64,000 nt of DNA, taken from Halorubrum aquaticum (GTDB lineage: Archaea; Halobacteriota; Halobacteria; Halobacteriales; Haloferacaceae). Under the pieces are notes generated by a model. The model worked only from the letters and a program-made list of their open reading frames with translations, had not been told where the DNA came from and ran no database searches. The position numbers and the translations under genes were made by a program. This document shows, piece by piece, positions 25,023 to 32,571 of the stretch. The DNA is taken from assembly GCF_900113615.1 (NCBI RefSeq), contig NZ_FOPZ01000001.1, forward strand, positions 124,001 through 188,000. Reading direction: 5' to 3'. The number at the start of each line of letters is the position of its first letter. Position 1 is the first letter of the stretch.

Positions 25023-26543
25023 ATGAGCGACAAAAGCGGACTCAAGATATCACGACGGAAGGCTCTCGCCGGCATCGGCGGCATCGGCGTCGCGAGCGCC
25101 GGTGCCGGTCTCGGCACGAGCGCCTACTTCAGCGACACCGAATCGTTCGAGGACAACGCCATCACGGCGGGCGAGCTCGACCTGAAGGTCGACTGGCAAC
25201 AGACGTACGACGGGCCGGAAGACGATTCGTTCCCGGCGTACGGCGCTGCGGGGTACCCCTGGGTGAACGCTCACCCCGACGAGGGAGAGGGCAACGACCC
25301 GAACGGGATCCAGTCTCTGGACTCCGACCAGTACGACTCGGTTCCCGACGACGGAGTCGTGACCTACGAGGACTATGGAGCTAACATCCAGAGCTACCTC
25401 ACGTGTGAGACGCTGGACCACGACTACGACTTCGGACCGAACGAGAGCCTCATCGAACTCCAGGACGTCAAGCCGGGCGACAGCGGCGAGATCACGTTCA
25501 GCTACCACCTGTGTGACAACCCCGGCTTCGTGTTCTTCTGTGCGGATCTCATCGAAGCAGGGGAGGGCGGGAACCCGGAACCCGAGGAGAACCACTCCGA
25601 CGACACCGGTCCCGCCGATGAAACCGTCACCGACCCGACCGGCGGTGACGAGATCGAACTGCTGGACGCGATTCGCGTCCAGACGTGGTACGACATCGAC
25701 TGCGACAACGAGTTCGACATCGTCGAGGACCCCCTCGTCGGCAGCCAGCCGACCTCGCTCCGGAACTTCCTGAGCGCGTTCGAGGACGCCGAGAACGACA
25801 ACTGTGTCCTGCTCGATCCCACGGCGTACCCGGGTATCAGTACCCCTGGATCGGAGAAGGACTGCGTCGAGTTGGGCGGCGTCGAATTCACCGCTGACGG
25901 GTTCAACGTCATCGGAGACGGGCAAGTCATCAGAGTCGAGCCCGGTGCCTCGGGAGACCCGAACGACAATCTCCAGGTGTGGGTAAACCTGGTGGACCCG
26001 ACCAACGGGGAGAACGTCATCATCAAGTTCGGCGAGATGGAGGTGATAGGGGGGTACGTCGAAACCTACGGAGACGGAGACCTGACCAACGTCACTCAGT
26101 TCGACTGGGACGTCATCGAACCGCCGAGCGCGGGCGGAAACGTGGTCGTCGGCAACCACGGAAACGCCGACGGCCAGGAGTTCGTGTCCAGTGACGTCGG
26201 TATGTGTGAGTCGGTGCTGACCGATGCAGGCGGGGACACGTCGACGGCCGACTTGGTCGGGAACGCGTGCTCGCGCGGGGAAAACGACGTCGGGCCGATG
26301 GACATGGATGCGGTGACGTCATTCGAACTCAGTTACTGTGCCCCTGGGTCTGGTGAGTCGCGGCCGTTCCCGGACGAGGTGACGTTCTGCCTCGGATTCG
26401 AGTGGACGCTGCCCGAGAGTGTCGGGAACGAGATCCAGTCCGACTACGTGAACTTCGATCTCGGCTTCTACACCGAGCAGGCACGCCACAACGACACTCC
26501 GGGTTCGACACTCAGAGACGACGCGAACTCGACCGGCACCTGA
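25023..26543 (+). CDS. SipW-type secreted TasA/camelysin-like protein
   Basis: A 506-aa paralogue of the preceding protein without the vWA insert. Leader: MSDKSGLKISRRKALAGIGG then GLGTSAYFSDTE. The mature part has LDLKVDWQQTYDGPEDD, the motif DVKPGDSGEITFSYHLCDN, the segment RVQTWYDIDCDNEFD (where its neighbour carries the vWA insertion) and the end VNFDLGFYTEQARHNDT. It is acidic and has about ten cysteines, mostly paired in sequence, which suggests disulfides outside the cell. Probably a fibre or surface-layer-associated subunit. Start chosen by leader conservation and the hairpin leader just upstream. Confidence 0.83.
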   Translation: MSDKSGLKISRRKALAGIGGIGVASAGAGLGTSAYFSDTESFEDNAITAGELDLKVDWQQTYDGPEDDSFPAYGAAGYPWVNAHPDEGEGNDPNGIQSLDSDQYDSVPDDGVVTYEDYGANIQSYLTCETLDHDYDFGPNESLIELQDVKPGDSGEITFSYHLCDNPGFVFFCADLIEAGEGGNPEPEENHSDDTGPADETVTDPTGGDEIELLDAIRVQTWYDIDCDNEFDIVEDPLVGSQPTSLRNFLSAFEDAENDNCVLLDPTAYPGISTPGSEKDCVELGGVEFTADGFNVIGDGQVIRVEPGASGDPNDNLQVWVNLVDPTNGENVIIKFGEMEVIGGYVETYGDGDLTNVTQFDWDVIEPPSAGGNVVVGNHGNADGQEFVSSDVGMCESVLTDAGGDTSTADLVGNACSRGENDVGPMDMDAVTSFELSYCAPGSGESRPFPDEVTFCLGFEWTLPESVGNEIQSDYVNFDLGFYTEQARHNDTPGSTLRDDANSTGT

Positions 26544-26571
26544 TCGACTCCGTCGATCTCCCTAAGGGGAG
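26543..26571 (+). promoter_or_regulatory. Two-hairpin leader before the fourth TasA-like gene
   Basis: The hairpin atcgac/gtcgat (26543-26557, loop tcc) overlaps the stop of the previous gene. It is followed by ctccc/ggggag (26558-26571, loop taag) containing a Shine-Dalgarno-like GGGGAG 12 nt before the ATG. It is a shortened version of the B-C part of the two leaders upstream. Confidence 0.45.
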
Positions 26572-26583
26572 CACACACGCCAC

Positions 26584-27294
26584 ATGACGAACGCACCGAT
26601 CTCGCGACGACGGCTGCTCGCCGGGCTTACCGGCGGGAGCGCCGCCGCCCTGGCGGGGGTCGCACTGTCGACCGGCCGGAGCCGCGCGTACACGGACACG
26701 ATGCCGCTTCGGACGGAGGCGATCGAGGGGCTCGTCCTCGACTGGCGGGAGACGTACAACGGGACGGTACTCGAGGACTCGACCGCGGGCACCGCGACCC
26801 CCACGCCGTCGGGGTCGGCCATCGCGCTCGGAAACGTCCTCCCGGGCGACGCCGGGTCGCTGAGCGTCCGCCTCCGGATCGAGACCGACGGGTCGGGGGG
26901 ATCCGACGCCCCGGCGGTCGAACCCGAACTCACGTTCTCGCTGACGGACGGCGCGGAGTCGACCGCGATACGGGAGTTCCTCGACGTCGCGGTGTGGTAC
27001 GACACCGGGCTCCTCGACGTCGACGCGCTGGGCTCGGACAACGCCGACCGCGACCCCGGCGAACGGCTCGTCCACCCCGACGCGAGCGGGACGTTCGGGG
27101 AGGTCGCGGAGGCGCTCGGAGACGGCGTCGTCCTCGACGCCTCGCCGAACACGCCCGGCGCGAGCTGTCTCGGAGCCGACGGGGCGGTGACGGTCACGTT
27201 CGGATGGGCGTTCCCCCCGAACCGGGAGGGGATCAACGCGGCACAGGGCGAGACGATCGAGTTCGACCTGGAGTTCGATGTCACCGAGTGTTAA
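26584..27294 (+). CDS. Small TasA-like secreted protein
   Basis: A 236-aa secreted protein with a twin-arginine leader (ISRRRLLAGLTGG) ending RSRAYTDT, a weaker form of the SipW cleavage pattern. The mature part starts LVLDWRETYNGTV, aligned with the KVDWQQTYDG of its neighbours, has the motif NVLPGDAG in place of DVKPGD, the segment VAVWYDTGLLD, and ends IEFDLEFDVTEC without the Q-RHN signature. It may be a minor or capping subunit. It follows the larger paralogue by 40 nt and is probably cotranscribed. Confidence 0.78.
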   Translation: MTNAPISRRRLLAGLTGGSAAALAGVALSTGRSRAYTDTMPLRTEAIEGLVLDWRETYNGTVLEDSTAGTATPTPSGSAIALGNVLPGDAGSLSVRLRIETDGSGGSDAPAVEPELTFSLTDGAESTAIREFLDVAVWYDTGLLDVDALGSDNADRDPGERLVHPDASGTFGEVAEALGDGVVLDASPNTPGASCLGADGAVTVTFGWAFPPNREGINAAQGETIEFDLEFDVTEC

Positions 27295-27473
27295 CGCGGT
27301 AAGCCCGGTCCGAGTATCGCCACGTACCTCGTATAACGACCTATTGAACGATGCTAACGAGCGATTCAACGAATCCGCCGATCGACGGAGGATCCTCGAG
27401 GACGAACAGCCGGCTCATACACAAGTGGGTGCTCGAGGAAGGGGGATCCGAGGATCTGACGGGGAGATCACGC

Positions 27474-28103
27474 ATGTCCGAGGATGAGGAGTACTCGCGG
27501 CGACGGCTGCTCCGGACGCTCACGGGGACCGGCGCGGTCGGCGCGGCCGGCGGTGCCGCGACCGGCGCGTACCTCTCCGACTGGGAGCCGATCGGCGAGT
27601 CCCTGTTCCGAACGGGATCGTTCGGCCTCGAGATCGCGGCCGTTCCGCGCGACGGAACCAGGGATCCCCCCGCGATCTCGACGGACGACTTCCGGAACGT
27701 CACCACGGTACCGATCGAGTTTCCCGAGATGGAACCCGGAGACACGGGCGTTCTCCGGACCGGAACGCGACTCTGTGAGAGCCCGGGATGGGTCCGGCTG
27801 CGAGCCGAGTCGACGAACGAATCCGGACTCGCGTCGTGGCTCGACGTCACGCTCATGCGACGGCCGAGCTGTGACGGGGGCGGTAGAGAGCTGTTCGTTG
27901 GCACGCTCGCCGGTCTGCTCGATCGGTACGACGAGGCGAGAGTGATCGGAGACGGCTGCCACGGCTGTGAGCCGTCGTGTCTCGACCTCGAGTGGAAACT
28001 CGACGAGGAGGTCCCCGCCGCCTACGCCGGGATGTCGCTGTCCTGCCGGTTCGAGTTCACCGCCGTACAGTGTCGACACATCCAGAACCCCGAGGAACCA
28101 TGA
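27474..28103 (+). CDS. Small TasA-like secreted protein
   Basis: A 209-aa member of the same set. Leader: YSRRRLLRTLTGTG followed by GAATGAYLSDWEP, a divergent SipW-type site. Mature part: FGLEIAAVPRDG, the motif EMEPGDTGVLRTGTRLCESPGW and the ending LSCRFEFTAVQCRHIQN, matching the Q-C-RH close of the larger paralogues. Seven cysteines are present. Codons from 27351 to 27473 in the same frame precede the leader and were excluded. Its stop overlaps an ATG of a possible 39-aa ORF leading to the signal peptidase gene. Confidence 0.78.
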   Translation: MSEDEEYSRRRLLRTLTGTGAVGAAGGAATGAYLSDWEPIGESLFRTGSFGLEIAAVPRDGTRDPPAISTDDFRNVTTVPIEFPEMEPGDTGVLRTGTRLCESPGWVRLRAESTNESGLASWLDVTLMRRPSCDGGGRELFVGTLAGLLDRYDEARVIGDGCHGCEPSCLDLEWKLDEEVPAAYAGMSLSCRFEFTAVQCRHIQNPEEP

Positions 28104-28219
28104 AACCGAACCCGACCACGTCGAAACGAGATCGAGAACGCACCGAGACGACGCCGAGGGCGCCGGTCACGTCCGTCTCCTCGGAGTCGAACGGGGGTGA
28201 ACGTCCGGCATGGCGGTGA
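28100..28219 (+). CDS. Possible 39-aa coupling ORF before the signal peptidase
   Basis: An ATG overlaps the upstream stop (ATGA) and the frame runs 39 codons (MKPNPTTSKRDRERTETTPR...), ending 10 nt inside the signal peptidase gene. It is basic, hydrophilic and resembles nothing known. It could be a leader that passes ribosomes from the TasA-like gene to the peptidase gene, or a chance frame. The overlaps at both ends are the only support. Confidence 0.3.
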   Translation: MKPNPTTSKRDRERTETTPRAPVTSVSSESNGGERPAWR

Positions 28220-29376
28220 GCCTCCCGGAACGCGGACGGGTGCTCGACTGGCTCGGGTTGCTGTTGTTGCTCGCCGTCGTGGTCCCGTTCGTCGTCTACG
28301 CGGTTCCGGGCGTCGTCGGCGCGGAGGGGAGCTACGTCGTCTTGTCCGGGAGCATGGAGCCCTCCATCGGTGTGGGCGACGTCGTGATCGTCGACGGCGC
28401 GGATCCGACCGAGATCGAGGAGGGGGACGTCATCACCTACCTCCGCAGCGACGCGGAGACGCCCACCACCCATCGCGTCATCGAGGTCACGGAGCGGAAC
28501 GGGGAGCGAGCCTTCATAACCCAGGGCGACGCCAACGACGACCCGGACGCCGCGCCCGTCCCGGCGTCGCGCGTCATCGGGGAAGTCGCCGTCGCGGTCC
28601 CGTACATGGGATACGTGATCGAGTTCGTGAACACGCCGGCCGGCTTCCTCGCGCTCGTCGTGGTCCCGTTCGTCCTGCTCGCGCTCTCGGAGGTCCACTC
28701 CGTGCTCGCGGGCGACGGGTCCGGCTCGACCGACTCGGTCGAGGGGGGCGACGAGAGCGACCGGCCGGGCGAACCCGACCCCGATCGATCGGCGAACGGT
28801 CCGGACGGTCCGGACGCTCCGAGCGCCGAGGCCGCCGAGATGCCGCCGATGGGACCGTTCGAGACCGCGGCGGTCGACGGCGACGGTGAACCCGGGGGCC
28901 GTGCGGCGGGTCCCGTGGACGACGGCGTGAACGGCGCGGCGAGCGCGAGCGAGGGCGCGGGCCCGATCGAGGGCGCGAACACGGCGAACACGAGCGAAGA
29001 CGCCGGGACGGGCGAGAACGCGATCGCGTTCACGCGAACGGACCTCCGCCTCTCGGGTCTCGTTCTCTCGGGGACCACCGTGTACACCGGCTGGGTGGTG
29101 TCCCACGTCCAGACCACGTGGTCGTTCGCGGTCGCGTTCGGGTCCGGGTTCGGACTCCTGCTCGTCGGCGGGATGTACTACGCCGCCGGGGAGACCGACC
29201 CCGAAGACGACCTCCCTGCCGAGGAGCGGGCGGACGACCGACATCGCGACGTCGACGACGGCGTTCGCCCCACAGCACCGCACGCGTCCGTCCGAACCGA
29301 CGGGGAGGGGGGATCGGGACCGACGTCCCCGGACCTCGGCATCGAAGACGGGACGCCGGAGGTGGACGATGAGTGA
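28210..29376 (+). CDS. SipW-like (ER/archaeal-type) signal peptidase I with membrane-anchored extension
   Basis: A 388-aa membrane peptidase. Helix 1 spans residues ~12-35; the active-site serine is S48 in VLSGSMEPSIGVGD, and His replaces the bacterial lysine at H88 in TTHRVIEV, as in SipW, Sec11 and archaeal enzymes. A QGDANDDPD segment supplies conserved Asp. A second helix (~137-160) is followed by a long acidic, Gly/Ala-rich extension with two more helices (~280-325). In Bacillus, SipW cuts TasA and TapA precursors; its place directly after five SipW-type substrates argues for the same job here. Confidence 0.9.
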   Translation: MAVSLPERGRVLDWLGLLLLLAVVVPFVVYAVPGVVGAEGSYVVLSGSMEPSIGVGDVVIVDGADPTEIEEGDVITYLRSDAETPTTHRVIEVTERNGERAFITQGDANDDPDAAPVPASRVIGEVAVAVPYMGYVIEFVNTPAGFLALVVVPFVLLALSEVHSVLAGDGSGSTDSVEGGDESDRPGEPDPDRSANGPDGPDAPSAEAAEMPPMGPFETAAVDGDGEPGGRAAGPVDDGVNGAASASEGAGPIEGANTANTSEDAGTGENAIAFTRTDLRLSGLVLSGTTVYTGWVVSHVQTTWSFAVAFGSGFGLLLVGGMYYAAGETDPEDDLPAEERADDRHRDVDDGVRPTAPHASVRTDGEGGSGPTSPDLGIEDGTPEVDDE

Positions 29377-29986
29377 CGACACGCCGTCGAAGGCCCTTGC
29401 GCTCGCCTCCGCGGCCACGTTGGTGCTCGCGGCGATCTCGGGCGGGGCCGTGACGTACGCGTCGTTCACGGACGCCGGAAACGTCGCCGTGACGTTCTCC
29501 GTCGGGAACGTCCCCGAGGATCCGGGTCCCGAGTTCGCGGACGACGGCACGCCGACCGTGGAGACGAGTTCGACCGGAAACGAGACCGGAGGCGACGCGA
29601 ACGGGGACGCCGAGACGGATCAAAGATCGGACGAGGACTCGGTCGACGACCCCAGTCCGGATGGGTCGACGAACGAGACCACCACGACCGACTCAGCCAC
29701 CAACGAGACCACGACGAACGATTCCACCGCGACTGAGTCCACTACAAACGAGACCACTACGAACGAGACCACCACGACCGACTCAGCCACCAACGAGACC
29801 GCCACGACCGAGTCCACTACGAACGAAACCACCACGACCGACACCGCCACCAACGACACGGTGACCAGTGATCGAACCGCGGCTCCGATCGGGGCGGAAT
29901 CGACGAGCCGGCGTGGCGGTCGTGAGGACGCGTCGTTCCGTCTCGGGGCCCGACGCGACGGCGTATCGGGTGACGGAGAACGATGA
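29369..29986 (+). CDS. Thr-rich, sequon-rich secreted protein with SipW-like leader
   Basis: A 205-aa protein overlapping the peptidase gene by 8 nt. Its leader (KALALASAATLVLAAISGG then VTYASFTDAGNVAVTFSVGNV) lacks twin arginines but ends in the ASFTD pattern of SipW substrates. After 60 acidic residues comes a stretch of about 70 residues made of NETTTT/DSATNETT units with about eight N-x-T sequons, likely N- and O-glycosylated as a rigid stalk. The end is Arg-rich, with no membrane anchor visible. It could be a fibre anchor or accessory comparable in position to TapA. Confidence 0.78.
   Translation: MSDDTPSKALALASAATLVLAAISGGAVTYASFTDAGNVAVTFSVGNVPEDPGPEFADDGTPTVETSSTGNETGGDANGDAETDQRSDEDSVDDPSPDGSTNETTTTDSATNETTTNDSTATESTTNETTTNETTTTDSATNETATTESTTNETTTTDTATNDTVTSDRTAAPIGAESTSRRGGREDASFRLGARRDGVSGDGER
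29669..29800 (+). repeat. In-gene direct repeats in the Thr-rich segment
   Basis: A perfect 42-bp direct repeat occurs at 29669-29710 and 29759-29800 (90-bp offset), with shorter degenerate accacgaccga units between and after. Such tracts can change copy number by slippage and so alter stalk length. Confidence 0.8.
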
Positions 29987-30150
29987 CGCCGAAGGACCCG
30001 TCCGACGACCCGCGCCGTGCCGGTATCGGTCGTGCTCGAGTCGACGGCGGCCGGATCGGGGGGCGATTCGTGACGAAACGGAACGTGCTCCGGCTGTTGA
30101 TCCTGCTTTTGGTCCTCGTCCCGGTGGTCGATTACCTCCTCAGCCTGTGA
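29983..30150 (+). CDS. 55-aa basic single-span membrane protein in the signal peptidase operon
   Basis: This small gene starts at an ATG overlapping the stop of the Thr-rich gene (ATGA). The N-terminal 35 residues are basic and polar (MTPKDPSDDPRRAGIGRARV..., then TKRNVLR). The last ~20 are a single hydrophobic helix (LLILLLVLVPVVDYLLSL). Basic residues before the helix predict the N-terminus inside the cell. A GTG at 30070 would give a 26-aa form. It fits no family I recognise. Translational coupling to the SipW-like peptidase and its presumed substrate suggests an assembly or processing helper. Confidence 0.6.
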   Translation: MTPKDPSDDPRRAGIGRARVDGGRIGGRFVTKRNVLRLLILLLVLVPVVDYLLSL

Positions 30151-30252
30151 GTGCGGTTCTTCTCCGTCCGGTCACGGTCGGCTCTGACCGGTCCACGTCG
30201 GGGCGAACCGAACCGGCGCGGGCCGTATCGGATCGCGTCCGGCGTCGTCCGA

Positions 30253-30825
30253 TCACTCCTCGTCGAGGTCGGAACCGAGCCGGTTTCGGTTCGTCTCCCG
30301 GACGCACGCGGCCGACGAGATCAGGAACGCGAGGACGATGAGTCCCAGGAGGAGAACCACCGAGATCGAGTCGAACGGCGGGAGGGCGAGCGCCTCCATC
30401 ACGAGGGCGGCGACGCCGATGAGCGAGAGCCCGAGGAAGTAGTAGCTCCAGGGGATCCGACTCTCGGGGACCGGTTCGAGATAGAACTCCACCTGCCGGG
30501 CTCTCGCGGTGAGTTCGACCCGTCCGGTCTCGGAGTCGTAGTGGATCACCCCGCGGTCCTCGAGCATCGGGAGGTGCGTCTGCGTCAGTCCGGCGTACAC
30601 GCGCTTGCGCTGGACCGAGGTGAGGTCCTCGGCGGTCGTGTCGTTCTCACGCGCCGCCACGTACTCGACGAGGTCCCCGAACGCGACCGGACCGCCGTCG
30701 TGGGCCTTCAGGTATCTGAGGACGTGTCGTCGCCGCTCGTTACGGAGGATCTCGAAGACCGTCTCACGGGGCAACGCTCCCTCCGCGGCCGCGGATCGGT
30801 TCGGTCGGCGGCGGAGCGAGCGCAT
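30253..30825 (-). CDS. Membrane-anchored winged-helix regulator (DUF7344-like), paralogue 2
   Basis: A 190-aa protein. Winged helix at ~20-115: VFEILRNERRRHVLRYL, then QRKRVYAGLTQTHLPMLEDR, then GVIHYDSETGRVEL. The linker VPESRIPWSYYFLGLSLI leads into two membrane helices (~125-175) and a short charged tail. It is the second gene of a minus-strand pair, 10 nt after paralogue 3, and converges on the surface-protein operon. The juxtamembrane WSYYFLGLSL block is shared by all four membrane members in the window and may be a signalling or packing element. Confidence 0.86.
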   Translation of the reverse strand: MRSLRRRPNRSAAAEGALPRETVFEILRNERRRHVLRYLKAHDGGPVAFGDLVEYVAARENDTTAEDLTSVQRKRVYAGLTQTHLPMLEDRGVIHYDSETGRVELTARARQVEFYLEPVPESRIPWSYYFLGLSLIGVAALVMEALALPPFDSISVVLLLGLIVLAFLISSAACVRETNRNRLGSDLDEE

Positions 30826-30835
30826 CCCGGATCAC

Positions 30836-31432
30836 TCAGGTTTTCCGGGGCGTTCGATGAACGTCGTTTCGACGGGTTCGATACGTGTGGACGCTCGAGG
30901 AGACGAGAAACGCCGCGACGACGACCGCCACGGTCGACAGCGAGACGGCACCGTAGACCGTCTCGACGAACGCCGATCCCAGAAAGAGCAGCGCCGCGAT
31001 GAGCGAGAGCCCGAGGTAGTACTGTCCCCACGGGATCTCGTGTTCGGGGACGTAATCGAGGTAGAGCTGGACGTCCTCCATCCCGTCGGTCGGACGCAAC
31101 TCGCCCCGTCGGCTGTCGTACTCGATCACCCCGGTCTCGTGGAGCTTCGGGAGGTGCGTCTGTCGGAGCGCCGTGTACACCCGCTTTCGGTCCGCGTACT
31201 CGATCTCGACGACGTCCTTGTCGTTCTCCCATGCGGCGATCGTGTCGACCATCTCGGAGAGATGGAGGGATTCCTCCGACGACTCCCGGAGGTACTCGAG
31301 CACGTACCGCCGCCGTTCGTTACAGAGGACGTCGAAGATCTCGTCGCGCGTCGGCCCCTCCGAGTCGGTCGAACCGGCGTCTGAGGGGCTCGCCGCTTCG
31401 TTCGAGGCGGTGAGTTCCGTTGATCCCCCCAT
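30836..31432 (-). CDS. Membrane-anchored winged-helix regulator (DUF7344-like), paralogue 3
   Basis: A 198-aa protein with an N-terminal Ser/Glu-rich tail (~25 residues), a winged helix (IFDVLCNERRRYVLEYL; RKRVYTALRQTHLPKLHETG; VIEYDSRRGEL) and two membrane helices (~135-185) after IPWGQYYLGLSLI. It is the promoter-proximal gene of the pair with paralogue 2. The minus-strand TATA-like CTTTAGTG near 31,459-31,466 lies about 28 nt before the ATG, within an unusually A/T-rich block that may hold regulator sites. Confidence 0.86.
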   Translation of the reverse strand: MGGSTELTASNEAASPSDAGSTDSEGPTRDEIFDVLCNERRRYVLEYLRESSEESLHLSEMVDTIAAWENDKDVVEIEYADRKRVYTALRQTHLPKLHETGVIEYDSRRGELRPTDGMEDVQLYLDYVPEHEIPWGQYYLGLSLIAALLFLGSAFVETVYGAVSLSTVAVVVAAFLVSSSVHTYRTRRNDVHRTPRKT

Positions 31433-31909
31433 CGATCCGGAGACTACAGAATGGGGTCACTAAAGTTTAATTAATTTCACATTAGTCAGACAATAATTAG
31501 CGTGACGGGACTTGGATCGCTGACGAGCCGGTCACGCGATCAGTCGAGAAACGACCTCTACACGCCGAATATCGACGGATCGAAGGCGATGTACTCCCCG
31601 AAGGGTTCCGGATTGAGGGACGAGTCCCTTGGTCGTCCGTTCCCGTCGGTCGTATAAGAAAAGAAACGATAGGAACTGTTAATATGTGACGAGGTGTCAA
31701 GTACCTCAACGACGCCGCGGCGGGGTCCACGGAGCGCGGTCGCCTGCGGATCCGTCGCAGAGTCACGCGGGGACGGAAACGCCCCGCCGATCGACGCCTC
31801 CCGTAGTGAACGACGACTGACCGGCCGCGATGAAACGGCCTTTCCGCCTACCGGCGACCGGATCGGTCCGATCGACCTCGACGGGCGAAAGGAAGACGAG
31901 TACCCCGAG
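31433..31909. other. Divergent A/T-rich regulatory region between two regulator genes
   Basis: 477 nt without a supported gene. Two A/T-rich islands stand out in this GC-rich genome: 31,460-31,500 (aagtttaattaatttcac, then agacaataattag) and 31,655-31,690 (ataagaaaagaaacgata, then gttaatatg). The first is placed to drive paralogue 3 on the minus strand. The second could drive paralogue 4, which would then have a leader of about 200 nt or start at an upstream GTG (31694). Confidence 0.55.
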
Positions 31910-32500
31910 ATGGATCAGATATCAACGGAACGAAGCGACGTACCGGACGGCGACCACGACGGATCCGCGGACCCGACACCGACCGACGGCGACTCGGATC
32001 GGATCCCGACCGACGAGGTGTTCGCGCTGTTGAGCAACGGACGACGCAGACACGTCCTGCGGTTCCTCTCCGAGAACGGCGGGGAGATCAAGCTCCGCGA
32101 GTTGGCGACGACGATCGCCGCCGAGGAGAACGGCGTGGACCCGGTCGAGGTGACCTACACCCAGCGGAAGCGCCTCTACACCTCGCTGTACCAGTCGCAC
32201 CTTCCACGGATGGAGCGCAGCGGCGTGATCGAGTACGACCGAAACACCGGGCTGATAACGCTCGCACCGGCTGCGGACGACTTCGAGGCGTACCTCGAGG
32301 TGGTCGGCGAGAACGAGTTCACCTGGTCGGAGTTCTACCTCGGACTGACGGGACTCTTCGCCGCGGTCACCCTCGCGTACGCCACCGGAACGCCGCCGTT
32401 CACCGCGCTCGGCCCGGCCGTCGTGATGGCCGCGATGACGTTCCTCCTGCTCGTCTCGGCGGTCGCTCACGTCCGATACACGCGCGGCCGGCGACTCTGA
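31910..32500 (+). CDS. Membrane-anchored winged-helix regulator (DUF7344-like), paralogue 4
   Basis: A 196-aa protein: acidic N-terminal tail (~35 residues), winged helix (VFALLSNGRRRHVLRFL; QRKRLYTSLYQSHLPRMERS; GVIEYDRNTGLITL), the juxtamembrane ENEFTWSEFYLGLTGLF and two membrane helices (~135-185). It is divergent from paralogue 3. The frame is open up to a GTG at 31694, but those codons are Arg/Ser-rich and unlike family members, so the ATG at 31910 is preferred. The next gene is a photolyase 71 nt downstream, probably separate. Confidence 0.84.
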   Translation: MDQISTERSDVPDGDHDGSADPTPTDGDSDRIPTDEVFALLSNGRRRHVLRFLSENGGEIKLRELATTIAAEENGVDPVEVTYTQRKRLYTSLYQSHLPRMERSGVIEYDRNTGLITLAPAADDFEAYLEVVGENEFTWSEFYLGLTGLFAAVTLAYATGTPPFTALGPAVVMAAMTFLLLVSAVAHVRYTRGRRL

Positions 32501-32571
32501 CCGCCGGAAAGCGGCGCGAGCGTCGACCGGCGTGACGGTGGTTTCACGGTCCCGGCCGCCGTGGCGGACCC

